64,000 nucleotides of DNA. Origin: Bimastos eiseni (taxonomy: Eukaryota; Annelida; Clitellata; Crassiclitellata; Lumbricidae). The DNA is taken from NCBI GenBank assembly GCA_959347315.1, contig OY365810.1, forward strand, positions 1,540,334-1,604,333. The letters run 5' to 3'. The notes under the pieces were generated by a model. The model was not told the DNA's origin and ran no database searches. It saw only the letters and a list, made by a program, of their open reading frames with translations. The translations under genes were made by a program, and so were the position numbers. This document shows positions 29,125-37,246 of this stretch, piece by piece; the stretch's first letter is position 1; the number at the start of each line of letters is the position of its first letter.

Positions 29125-30131
29125 TGGATGACTCCAATCTCTCTTCCATCTATTACTCACCTCGTGGGTATTGGCGAGGACAGGCTGCTGTTAAGAAGCT
29201 GGCCGCGGCTGCGAAAGTTTCAGAAGCCGATGCTCGCTCGTGGTTGAAGCAGCAGGCCGTATGGCAAATCTATCTACCAGCACCTCGTTATATTCCACGT
29301 CCGATGTTCGATGAAGATCGACCAAATGCGGTACACCAGGCTGACTTGCTGTTCTTACCGCACGATCGGGTTGGCCGTAAGAAGTACAAATATGCTTTGA
29401 CTGTTGTTGATGTAGCCTCCCGATACAAGGAGGCTGAGCCTTTGACGGACAAGAGCGCGACTGAAGTTGCGGCAGCTCTGAGCCGTATATACAAGCGTGG
29501 GCCTTTGACTTGGCCTCATCTTCTGCAGGTTGATCCTGGGCGTGAATTTATGGGCGCTGTTAATCTACTTCTGGCCAAACACAATGTGCAGGTGCGGCGC
29601 GGTCGTGTGGGTTCCCATCGTGAACAAGGCATCGTCGAATGCTTCAACCGCACTTTAGCCGAACGTCTCTTTAGCGCACAGTATGCTCAAGAGTTGCTGT
29701 TGGATGTACGTGGTTCCTCAGAGCGGTCGGCTGAGTGGGAGTGGGCTTTGCCTAAAGTTGTTGCTGCACTGAACGATGAAGTGACTCGGCTGACTGACAA
29801 GAAACCTAATGAGGCTATTAAGGCTTCTAAAGTGGCTTGTCAGCCCTCCCTTCCGGCTCATCGTGTGGTTGGACTAGAAGAGCCTTTGCTTCCGTCTTCT
29901 GCGCTTATCCGTTATTTGTATGCGCCGGGTGAACTGGAGGGTGGTCGACGTCGCGCGACTGACCCTGTGTGGTCGCTGTCAATTCACACTGTGCGAGATG
30001 TTATCCGGAAGACAGGCCAGCCAGCTCTGTACCACTTAGTCGACGGGCCTCCTCGTGGGTTCGTTTGCGAAGAGATGTTGATTGTTCCTCCGGGAACTGA
30101 GCTACCGCCTGATCGAGTTCTTGTTCGATAG
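29124..30131 (+). CDS. INT: Retrovirus-like DDE integrase
   Basis: 335 residues from the ATG at 29124. The N-terminal helical part (AAVKKLAAAAKVSEADARSW) precedes the RNase-H-fold core: first Asp in VHQADLLFLP, second in LLQVDPGREFMG and Glu in GIVECFNRTLAERL, with about 35 residues between the last two. A C-terminal SH3/chromo-like region follows (LYAPGELEGG ... ALYHLVDGPPRGFVCEEML). It should catalyse element insertion with a 6-bp staggered cut. It is intact and convergent with the replication gene, whose last 131 bp overlap it. It is visibly GC-richer than the capsid genes. Confidence 0.9.
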   Translation: MDDSNLSSIYYSPRGYWRGQAAVKKLAAAAKVSEADARSWLKQQAVWQIYLPAPRYIPRPMFDEDRPNAVHQADLLFLPHDRVGRKKYKYALTVVDVASRYKEAEPLTDKSATEVAAALSRIYKRGPLTWPHLLQVDPGREFMGAVNLLLAKHNVQVRRGRVGSHREQGIVECFNRTLAERLFSAQYAQELLLDVRGSSERSAEWEWALPKVVAALNDEVTRLTDKKPNEAIKASKVACQPSLPAHRVVGLEEPLLPSSALIRYLYAPGELEGGRRRATDPVWSLSIHTVRDVIRKTGQPALYHLVDGPPRGFVCEEMLIVPPGTELPPDRVLVR

Positions 30132-31359
30132 TAAGTGCCGCACCACCACGTTTTCTGTTACATTCTAGACAGGTCAGTCGAACATTGTCGCATGTATGAC
30201 CCTTGGCGTTGTCTAGTCGATCTACACTGAACTGCTGCGTGTCTTTTGGGGCATATGCCCAGAGCAGCTCGATGTTGCATGCCGCACAGCGGTTGTCTTG
30301 AGAATCTCTGAGTTGCAGAATGAAGTTCACTTTGAGGTTGAAGCCTTGTCGCCCCTTAGCTTTGTCCTGATCCATATAACCCACCAGTTTCCTTGCTACA
30401 ACATTACGGAGTTGTTGCTCTGTGAGTTGCCTAACCTCCGAACCCTCATCCGGGGGGCAGGTTACTCGTTCGAGCTGATGCATAAACTCCACTCTTGACA
30501 CGGCAAGGTAGGCGAGGTTGGACCACTGAAGAAAGTCGTCCATGGTCCAGACTTTGCGTGGGTCGTAGATAGTAAGGCCTTGGGAACTGTGGATTGTGAG
30601 GGCGTATCCGAAGTACCAATCTGGGTTTTTTATAGCTTCTTCAGCCGCCTCTATTGTAACATCCACAACATCGTTTGAAACTAACTCTTCTTTACGGTCG
30701 GTTCCTGGGATGGGGACCAAGATGTTCTGTTTTCGACTGTCTTTGGGGTGGTAGAGAAGAGGCACCGAGGTATCCGGGAAGTCTACTTTATGTTTTTGAA
30801 ACAATTGCTCTTGTGTTCGGTCGCGGATCGCTTTACGGCTAGCCAAGATGAGGTCGCTTGGCTTCCAGGCTTCAACAAATCTATTCCACCCTATGCAACT
30901 AGGAAGAGCTTTACGCATTTCCCGACACTGCACTTTGTCGGGTTGGAGACGGATGCGCTTTTTCAGGGCCTTGAGCGTGTCGTCTTTTGCTCTGTAATCA
31001 ACCTCGACCTCCTCGTAGTAATCTGCCTGTTCCAATAACCAGGCGTGTGCCATTTCACCCGCAATTGGTGGTGGTTGTCCTGGATCACCACAGCAGATGA
31101 CTTGGCGACCTCTGAGGACAAGCCAGTTCAGAAGTGGCTCCAGAATGGACCGAGGCACGGTGCAGATCTCGTCCCAGATTATTACACGCGGTAATTTTAT
31201 TTCACCCATTCTTTCCGGCGTCCAATTTGTGTCTGCTATCTGGATAGTAGGCAGACACACACCCTCGAGATGTAGTAACTCACCCTCTTTTTTAGCAACA
31301 AGTATAACCTCTTCTGTGTTTCCGCCGATCGTTATGAGTACTTCGTCGCCCCGCCCCAA
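30001..31359 (-). CDS. Replication gene piece: SF1 helicase C-terminal part + HNH finger
   Basis: Walker B is RVIIWDEI (D63, E64), motif III GDPGQPPPIAG, motif V YALTIHSSQGLTI and motif VI LAYLAVSRVE, as in SF1 (Pif1/RecD-like) helicases. Residues about 350-406 form an HNH-like zinc finger (CAAC at 358-361, FSVDRLDNAKGH, CLEC at 397-400), a nuclease fold. The helicase should unwind element DNA; a nuclease role for the HNH part is inferred. The last ~45 codons run antisense through the integrase end. Confidence 0.8.
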   Translation of the reverse strand: MGRGDEVLITIGGNTEEVILVAKKEGELLHLEGVCLPTIQIADTNWTPERMGEIKLPRVIIWDEICTVPRSILEPLLNWLVLRGRQVICCGDPGQPPPIAGEMAHAWLLEQADYYEEVEVDYRAKDDTLKALKKRIRLQPDKVQCREMRKALPSCIGWNRFVEAWKPSDLILASRKAIRDRTQEQLFQKHKVDFPDTSVPLLYHPKDSRKQNILVPIPGTDRKEELVSNDVVDVTIEAAEEAIKNPDWYFGYALTIHSSQGLTIYDPRKVWTMDDFLQWSNLAYLAVSRVEFMHQLERVTCPPDEGSEVRQLTEQQLRNVVARKLVGYMDQDKAKGRQGFNLKVNFILQLRDSQDNRCAACNIELLWAYAPKDTQQFSVDRLDNAKGHTCDNVRLTCLECNRKRGGAALTIEQELDQAVAQFPEEQSTSLRKRTHEEARRLSGTELAGLSSG

Positions 31360-31673
31360 TCCTTTTTTGCCTTGAAGACTATGATGTTTTTTCCTTTATA
31401 TTTGTGCGTTTGCAGCTTGACGAGGTCTTCCTCCGTTGCGCGGGCTCTTCTGACACCACAATATCGGAAGAAACTATGGTACGTCTGGGCCTTTACACCC
31501 CTTTCTCCCATCTCTTTAGCCAGTCGATGGGTCGGTGTGAGCACTGCGATTTTTTGTGTACGGAACAATTCGATCGCTCTAGTAGTTTTACCGCTGCCTC
31601 CACCACCGCTGAGGTAGCATAACTGGTGTCGAGTCAGTGGATCGTTGTAGCGCGGCGCAGTTGATTGGACCAT
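31332..31673 (-). CDS. Replication gene piece: SF1 helicase N-terminal part
   Basis: Walker A is LSGGGGSGKTTRAIELF (about 31613-31563), followed by motif Ia-like VLTPTHRLAKEM and QTYHSFFRYCG. The frame is in register with the polymerase piece upstream (28 open codons after its TGA). It is lost at a run of A/T near 31350, where helicase coding continues in another frame. Confidence 0.8.
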   Translation of the reverse strand: MVQSTAPRYNDPLTRHQLCYLSGGGGSGKTTRAIELFRTQKIAVLTPTHRLAKEMGERGVKAQTYHSFFRYCGVRRARATEEDLVKLQTHKYKGKNIIVFKAKKDWGGATKYS

Positions 31674-31757
31674 CTCTTTTTGTTGCGCTAAGTGCTCCGG
31701 TTCGGCGTAGTAGGCTGCGTGTTCGGCAGGCAGGCGCAGCTTCTCACCCTTGTCGTG

Positions 31758-33101
31758 TCACTGAGCTGGGGATCCATGATCCTCTTTTGCGAGACTAAGA
31801 GAGTTGGTGGCCACTCGGACGGCCTTCTCCGGGCTAAAGCGCTGAAGCATGCTGAGCAAGTGCTGGTCCCTATATGCATTGCAAATCTCCCCATACACGG
31901 GCTTATCTTCCACCTCCGTGCAGACCCATCCGGGTAGGCTGGCCCGACGGATAATCTCCTCAGCTCTAGCCGCTCGAGCCGCCACTTTGGCGTTAGTTAG
32001 TCGGACGGCCTCCGCTGGACTAACGTCCTCAAGCATCCGGCGCAAGTTTATGTCGGCATACCCTTTAAAGGTATCTAAATCCTTGGAGTCTATACACTCA
32101 ACCAACCCCACCATTATGGGACACCATTGTCTTAGATTACTATAACTATGGGGGGATATACTTTCAGGCCCATGTTTGTAGATCAGGGCGGTCCTTTGGA
32201 CAGCCTTCTCAGCTATGGCGGCTCGGCATGCCTCTTCGGCGATGGCTGTTCGGATACCCTGCACGTCGGCAGAAGGCTGCCAGGGGGGCGCATACGCTTC
32301 GACTCCGTCAAGTTTTTGCAGTGCGGGTTTCTGAAGATAGATGCTGTCAGTCGCCACTCGTACAGCCTCATTGGGGGTAAACCTCTGAAGCATCGTAATA
32401 AGGTTTATATGCGCGTAGGCTAACATGCTTGCACGCAGGTGGGTATACTGAGGCTGCGATGCATCGAAATATACGAGAATATCTCCTAGAGGGCATGGAG
32501 ATGTGCCAACTAGGGTATCCAAACGAACCGTGTCTCGCACAAGGAAGTCGAGCTCACCCTGGTCTGTAACTAGCCTCCTGGATATGCTTTTACCACCGGC
32601 CTTACTACTTTGTGTAAACTTACCTATGATGATGCAGCCTTGGGTACGATCTTCCGGAAGCCAGACCTCAGTTTGCTTCTCGAAAGACACGATGGCCTCG
32701 CGGACCTTCAGGTTGGTTAGAATACCGCTATCTACGAGGAAGACTAAGAGCTGCGTTGGGGCCCAACCCTTTTCCACAAAATGTTTACCAAATCAGGCGG
32801 GTATGACAGGGTGGCAATCTTGGAACTGCCATTCTTGGACCTCGGCGAATCCCGTACCAATATCTTTGGGAAGAGAACCGTTAATGCTGACTCTGGTCAT
32901 TCGGTGGCGAGGATGCCCGAACCGTTCGAAATATGGCTTCGCTTCTCCCTTACCTTGAAAACTAACAGGGTAACATGCTTTCATGTCATAGAGACTATGT
33001 CTCCGATGTCGTAGCCCATCGCATTCCATAACCCTCCATGTCCATGTTCCACACAAGCTTTCTGAATATCTTCGAGCAGTCCATCCGGAGTCGGCTTCCA
33101 A
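31758..33101 (-). CDS. PolB: Replication gene piece: PolB catalytic region
   Basis: Family-B polymerase motif A is YDMKACYPV, read in this frame near 32990. After a TGA at 32793 the frame goes on with a motif-B-like CIIIGKFTQ, then RRLVTDQGELDFLVRDT and motif C AVRVATDSIYL (TDS at 32351-32343). Thus the metal-binding Asp residues look preserved. Downstream, instead of leading straight to the helicase, there are about 190 extra residues with two degenerate copies of the segment around motif C: NLRRMLEDVSPAEAVRLTNA and LLSMLQRFSPEKAVRVATNS. The piece ends at TGA 31758-31760. Confidence 0.75.
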
Positions 33102-34522
33102 CAGTTTCTATCTCTGGTGACAATTGACACGGCGTGTTTCTCACTGAAAACCCGGTCAGCAAGGGACTCGTCTCCAAAGGCTTCACAGACCTTCTGGATT
33201 TTCTCGTGGACCTCCTGTGGCCTGTAAGTACGACCATCGAGGAGTACAAACTGGTCGATTGTTCTATCTTGATTCTCCACTACCCAGACTGCTCTTGGTC
33301 CACCTTGAAGGGTTTCGCGGATGGCTTCCCAGACATCACCCTCGTACAAGTGAACCGTGCGGGCCCGTGGGAAACATAAGTCCTTAGACCACGCATGCCC
33401 GTTGTGACATATGAGATCTATGGCTCGATAATTGCCTCTTCCATATTTACCGCTTCGGTATATATCCCCGCTAGCGATGTCCCTCAAGATGATGGGGCGT
33501 TTGATGATGTTCTCCAGTTTACACACATCGGCAACCGTAGCGCCAATGTCGTGGACTCTATCCTCCCATTCCTGTATTTTTTGACGACGAATACCCGTCA
33601 AACCCTGACCACGCAAGGCGCCTTCAAAGTGCTCCAACACTCTCTGAGCCACACAATTAAAGTCGCCGTCGCGCATTGGGGCCAGGTTGGCGAGATCTGG
33701 CTCTCTAATGGGGTATAATCCATAAATGACCACAGTTTCGGGGTAGTTCCTTTCATAGTAGGGTTTGTCGATACCTGTTAATAAACCTGGTTTAGTGTTT
33801 CGAGAAATCACCACGATACGCCAGCCCTTCTTCTTCTCCTCACGGACTGGGGTCTTCTTGTCAATAATAACCAACTCCTGCCTCTGCCGCCCATACGGAC
33901 CCGTACGGGTCTCGGTGGTTACGAACTTGATCCTCAACAAGAACTCACCCTCTGGAATTACCACGAGGAGACGTGCTGCTCTATCATCTGTCATAGTGGA
34001 GTCTAAGACTCTTATCTCTTCACCTTTACTTTCATCGCCTATCTCTGCATACCATGTAGAGTATACAGCAGCAGCACCATCCACTTTAAATTCATCCTTG
34101 GCTCGCGGTAAGAGCCTGATCCATGGCTCTTCCTTTGGCTCTTCCACAGGGAGCTCTACGAGCCAAGGGACGATAACATCCAAGTCGATCATAGGGCGAA
34201 CTTCCCTACGAGGGGGTTGATGTGGCGGTGGAAGCGGACCAGGGGCCCATCTAGGTGGTGGTAGGTTGGGTAGAGGCACGCCCCTAGTTGCTGGCTTGGG
34301 AACTATGGGAGGGGCGGACGCATTATGCAGTCTGGCTATACTCTCTAGTGCGATATTTCGTCTTCGCCCAGGAGCCGTTGGTGGATGGTTCGGTCGGCGA
34401 GGTGCTGGACCAGGTGCCCATTTAGGAGGTGGTAGGGTAGGTAGTGGTACATTTGGAGCAGCTAACTTGGGAATAGGTGGTGGTGGGGCTGGCCTGGTGG
34501 GAACTGGTGGAGGTCTAGCCAA
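32981..34522 (-). CDS. Replication gene piece: Pro-rich linker and OTU-like region
   Basis: A 513-codon open stretch; the first codon here is not ATG because the true start (34661) lies before the poly-C frame change. Residues 1-110 are Pro-rich with a duplicated unit (VPLPTLPPPKWAPGP at 25-39, VPLPNLPPPRWAPGP at 82-96). Residues 283-376 contain RDGDFNCVAQRVLEHFEGA and later AIDLICHNGHAWS, arranged like the Asp/Cys and His motifs of OTU-family cysteine proteases. I call it OTU-like with moderate confidence. The rest is helical and leads to the polymerase region. I see no clear exonuclease motifs. Confidence 0.7.
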   Translation of the reverse strand: MARPPPVPTRPAPPPPIPKLAAPNVPLPTLPPPKWAPGPAPRRPNHPPTAPGRRRNIALESIARLHNASAPPIVPKPATRGVPLPNLPPPRWAPGPLPPPHQPPRREVRPMIDLDVIVPWLVELPVEEPKEEPWIRLLPRAKDEFKVDGAAAVYSTWYAEIGDESKGEEIRVLDSTMTDDRAARLLVVIPEGEFLLRIKFVTTETRTGPYGRQRQELVIIDKKTPVREEKKKGWRIVVISRNTKPGLLTGIDKPYYERNYPETVVIYGLYPIREPDLANLAPMRDGDFNCVAQRVLEHFEGALRGQGLTGIRRQKIQEWEDRVHDIGATVADVCKLENIIKRPIILRDIASGDIYRSGKYGRGNYRAIDLICHNGHAWSKDLCFPRARTVHLYEGDVWEAIRETLQGGPRAVWVVENQDRTIDQFVLLDGRTYRPQEVHEKIQKVCEAFGDESLADRVFSEKHAVSIVTRDRNCWKPTPDGLLEDIQKACVEHGHGGLWNAMGYDIGDIVSMT

Positions 34523-34559
34523 GATATTCTCTATAATGATATTTATTGGAGGGGGGGGC

Positions 34560-34661
34560 TCTGTTAGCGATTAGCTGTTCGAGATCGGCCTTTCTGAGCC
34601 TAGAATATCCTCTCAAACCTAAAGCCTTAGCCTGGGTGCGTAAATCATTTACAGTAGGCAT
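34560..34661 (-). CDS. SAP-like domain at the start of the replication gene
   Basis: The ATG at 34661 opens VNDLRTQAKALGLRGYSRLR followed by KADLEQLI, a helix-extended-helix of SAP/Rho-N type that usually binds DNA. The frame meets an 8-base C run (8 G on the plus strand, 34551-34558) and goes out of register with the Pro-rich piece; one base fewer would keep it open. This may be a sequencing or true indel difference. The mini-Polinton at 11.3 kb carries the same domain. Confidence 0.65.
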
Positions 34662-34710
34662 TATCAGCAATGTCTTAACACACAGGTATATCTAATAGAC
34701 ATATATTTGT

Positions 34711-34980
34711 TCAATAGGAAATATTCGCCAATCGCGTAAATTCCTTGGCCGTTGCCCTGACGCCCCTTTGCCAGGCTCTATGTGATACGACATGATACTC
34801 ACACGGATAACATAACATATATACGTTTTTAACACCCTTGCCACAACCCGTACATGGTTTCGTACCATCACCCTTGCGTAATCGCATTAGGTGAATCTTG
34901 CAATGCTCGCCCAAACAGCTTTTCCCGCAGAGCTCCGTCGAACCAATAGTCAACCACTGGCATGTGTTTTGCCCCTTCAT
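34711..34980 (-). CDS. Small Cys-rich (zinc-ribbon-like) Polinton protein
   Basis: 89 residues from an ATG at 34980, next to the right TIR. The Cys/His pattern is CQWLTIGSTELCGKSC, EHCKIH, then CTGCGKGVKNVYMLCYPCEYH, i.e. two probable zinc-binding modules, ending with a basic tail. Similar short Cys-rich proteins sit beside PolB in other Polintons as I recall. A DNA-binding or replication accessory role is plausible. Intact. Confidence 0.65.
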   Translation of the reverse strand: MKGQNTCQWLTIGSTELCGKSCLGEHCKIHLMRLRKGDGTKPCTGCGKGVKNVYMLCYPCEYHVVSHRAWQRGVRATAKEFTRLANISY

Positions 34981-34990
34981 GTTGTAACAC

Positions 34991-35220
34991 CTCAGGTATA
35001 TCCAATATAGCTAATATGTCTAATAGGAGCGCCCTGGCCGGCGAGAGTGTTGGCCGTCCCTTCGGGCTCCTCGGTGGGTGCTAGGTGGTTGTGAAGAATG
35101 TTCGCCCTGCGTGCGTGCACGCGTACAAGTCTGTTCACATTGTGAAGTATGTTCGCATTGTAAAGTATGTTCGACCTGCGCGCGTGCACGCGTACAAGTC
35201 TGTTCGCCCTATATGCTGCT
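34991..35220. repeat. Polinton right terminal inverted repeat (230 bp)
   Basis: The inverted copy of 18301-18530, ending CCCTATATGCTGCT. Flanked by ACACC (35221-35225), the partner of 18296-18300. Confidence 0.95.
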
Positions 35221-35225
35221 ACACC

Positions 35226-35735
35226 TTTCGTTTTTTATGTAGAGTCAATATTTGACGTTATGGTCGATGTAATCGGGCTTTTATTGTGCCTGATATCATT
35301 TAATCTGCAGCGTATCACTCAGTCTTTGCATTGAACTAATTTAATAAACACTCTAGTACATTAGATGGGAGACAATACTAAGCATGGGGTAAGCGTAGCG
35401 ATGAATAGGCTATCTATCTTCTTCTTTCAGTCATCTGCTAATGAGCAGGGTTGTGACATAGATAATTGTTGACGCCTCTTCCGCTTTCTCCAACTCATTC
35501 TGTTACTCGCTTTCCTCTTCGTAGTTGCGTAAGGTTATTGAATTCCTCACATGTTTGTGACTTTGAAAATATTGCAAATATGCCCATGACTAATCCACTA
35601 GGAGAGACACGAGGTGTGGCACTCAGCGTGTAATCATCGACTGTACCAGTTACGCCAGATAAAGGTCAGACGACGCCACCTATCAATTGACGCTGCTATG
35701 ACCCTCGTGCACTCATTTGTGTTGGCTCGACTGGA
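35226..35735. other. Host intron sequence, no gene seen
   Basis: Continuation of the kinase-NHL intron after the Polinton. The first bases (CACCTTT, then TATGTAG) resemble the intron of the paralogous copy at 56389-56405, supporting the insertion-point reading. Confidence 0.5.
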
Positions 35736-36030
35736 TTAATGTAACGCTACTCTTATCGACCTACCAAAATACCGTACACGCAATCTCCAGTCCGTTCTAA
35801 ATTGTGCCGCCAGAGTTGTTGTCAGTCTTCCGAAGTTCTCGCATATCTCGATCTATTTGAGGGACACTGGGTGACGGTGGAGCACAGAATCACCTTCAAG
35901 ATCGACCTCATGATGCATGCGTTCTTGATTGGTCCAGCCCCGGGCTGCACGTGCGATCAGTGTGTTCCATTTGCCAGCCATTTGGGGCCTCAATCCCTGC
36001 GTTCTGCGTCTCGTTGGGACCTGGTGCTTC
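35736..36030 (+). mobile_element. LINE reverse-transcriptase tail fragment
   Basis: Frames give NLQSVLNCAARVVVSLPKF and, after a shift, VEHRITFKIDLMMHAFLIGP and LGPQSLRSASRWDLV. These are the standard post-RT region of CR1-like LINEs (quarrel of AAR, HRI.FK, LRSA). The fragment is frameshifted and truncated, and a (CATA)n tract follows. Confidence 0.65.
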
Positions 36031-36044
36031 AACACTCTCATGTA

Positions 36045-36155
36045 TGCATGCATGTATGCATACATACATACATACATACATACATACATACATACATACA
36101 TACATACATACATACATACATACATACATACATACATACATACATACATACATAG
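36045..36155. repeat. (CATA)n microsatellite
   Basis: About 27 near-perfect CATA units. The Tyr/Ile/His-rich and Met/Tyr/Val/Cys-rich open frames on both strands are artefacts of the repeat. Confidence 0.95.
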
Positions 36156-36386
36156 TAAGATATTGAAGTAAGGTATAGGCTATATTGATGATTCTCCAAA
36201 GAAGTGGTTTTTAATATTTCGGGACTTAATATGTCAAAACAGCTCCAAATTTATGTTCTCTACAATTGAATGGAGTTGAAAATGCATTTCTTGTTATTTC
36301 GTTTCTCTTCTCTATGATTCTGTTTGTGCCACTCTCAACGAAATATCAAGATTGTTATGTAGGATGTTGCTTCTGTGTAGTTCCAG

Positions 36387-37246
36387 ACAAATTCAAATCG
36401 GATCCAGTTTTTATTAAGTCGATTACAAAAGAATCAACAAGAGAAGCATACTTGACGTGGATTAGTTTTACAATCCTTGGAACAGAATTGTTTGTTCTGA
36501 GTCAAAGGAGTTCAGAAGTTGAAGTTTATGATTCGATTGAAGTCAGTTTAAATCGTCGATGGAACTTGAAAGAATTAAGTAATCCACGTGACATAGTATC
36601 CTGCAACAGAAATAATTGCCTCTACATTTTCGATTACAAAACCTTCGGTACGTCAAAGCAAATCTTGAGAGTTGATGCCAATGGAAATTTAATCAAGAAA
36701 TGGTCAACAGCAGACGATTGGGGAAGAGGTCTCTCTGTTACAGATGAATCAAATGTGATTATAGCTTGTTGTACAAGAAGTAAATTACATGAATATTCTT
36801 CAGACGGACAATTGATTCGAGTTATAAATCTAACCTCAGACCCAGACATTTCTTTTCCGTATCACGCTATCAAAATGACCAATGGTAATTTCATAGTCAG
36901 TTTTTATTCAGTTTATGATGTTCGGCCCAAACTATGTGTCGTGAATACAGATGGAAAACTGATCAAGTCGTTCAATGGAATCGGTATATGGAATGCTAAT
37001 CATCGTCCCTATTTGTGCGCCGATGCTAATGGATTCCTGTTGGTAGCTGATCCCCTGAAACGTCGAGTTTTGTTATTGGACTCAGATTTGAACTTTTACA
37101 AAGATTTTCTGTTGAAAGAAATGGAAAATTTGGACTGTCTAGACAAGATTCTCCTGGATGAATCTAATGGTCGAATGCTTGTGATCGCTAACGATTCTAT
37201 TCGGAGGTGGAGTAATAGTCGAATTTTGATTTTTGAGATTCGTTAA
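36387..37246 (+). CDS. Kinase-NHL fusion gene, exon 5 (NHL-type beta-propeller)
   Basis: The acceptor GTTCCAG/A enters in phase 1, matching the donor at 18290, and the frame runs to TAA 37244-37246. The 286 codons encode repeated beta-propeller blades: LFVLSQRSSEVEVYDS, NCLYIFDYKTFGTSKQILRV, DANGNLIKKW, SDGQLIRVINL, TDGKLIKSF, ANGFLLVADPLKRRVLLLD and LLDESNGRMLVI. The NHL-like D/N-G-x-L turns are clear. Upstream open sequence (36266-36386) is hydrophobic and pyrimidine-rich and is better read as intron. The propeller probably mediates ligand or protein binding. Related exons are at 1510-1726 and 59098-59290. If not spliced to the kinase it would be an independent NHL protein lacking a good ATG. 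Confidence 0.75.

Larger units (their letters stand above)
30001..34661 (-). pseudogene. PolB: Polinton replication gene: PolB - SF1 helicase - HNH fusion, broken
   Basis: One long minus-strand gene now in pieces. The order is an SAP-like domain (34661-34560), Pro-rich linker, OTU-like region, PolB catalytic region, SF1 helicase and HNH finger. Breaks that I see: a frame change at an 8-base C run (about 34551-34558); a frameshift near 32990; an in-frame TGA at 32793-32795; another TGA at 31758-31760, after which the same frame runs on into the helicase; and a frameshift near 31350. Because the stops leave the downstream frame open, I read a former single polyprotein of about 1,500 residues. 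PolB-SF1 helicase fusions are known in Polinton-like elements. As it stands the gene cannot make a full replicase. Confidence 0.75.
18301..35220. mobile_element. Maverick/Polinton (adintovirus-like endogenous element), 16.9 kb
   Basis: Both ends are present: AGCAGCATATAGGG at the left and CCCTATATGCTGCT at the right, with 230-bp terminal inverted repeats. ACACC abuts both ends (18296-18300 and 35221-35225); a 6-bp TACACC reading (18295-18300) is possible if the last T of the element is shared. The gene set is diagnostic: protein-primed-type PolB, DDE integrase, FtsK/A32-like packaging ATPase, adenain-like protease, double-jelly-roll major capsid protein and minor capsid protein. Virion-linked extras are a PLA2, a fibre and hydrophobic proteins. 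The element sits in the last intron of the host kinase-NHL gene. Frameshifts and stops, mainly in the replication gene, suggest a fairly young but inactive copy. The TIRs still differ at only about three positions. Confidence 0.95.

Noticed and set aside
31758..34580. Long plus-strand frames opposite the replication gene
   Set aside because: Shadow frames of the GC-rich minus-strand coding sequence; no domains.
18301..35220. Retrovirus or LTR element as source of the integrase
   Set aside because: There is no reverse transcriptase or LTR; inverted termini, capsid, ATPase and protease identify a Polinton.
35853..36171. Tyr/Ile/His and Met/Tyr/Val/Cys repeat proteins
   Set aside because: Both strands of a CATA microsatellite.
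36266..36386. N-terminal hydrophobic extension of the propeller frame as a signal anchor
   Set aside because: No in-frame ATG at its start. It is pyrimidine-rich and ends in a good acceptor whose phase fits the kinase donor, and the related copy at 59.1 kb has the acceptor at the same place.
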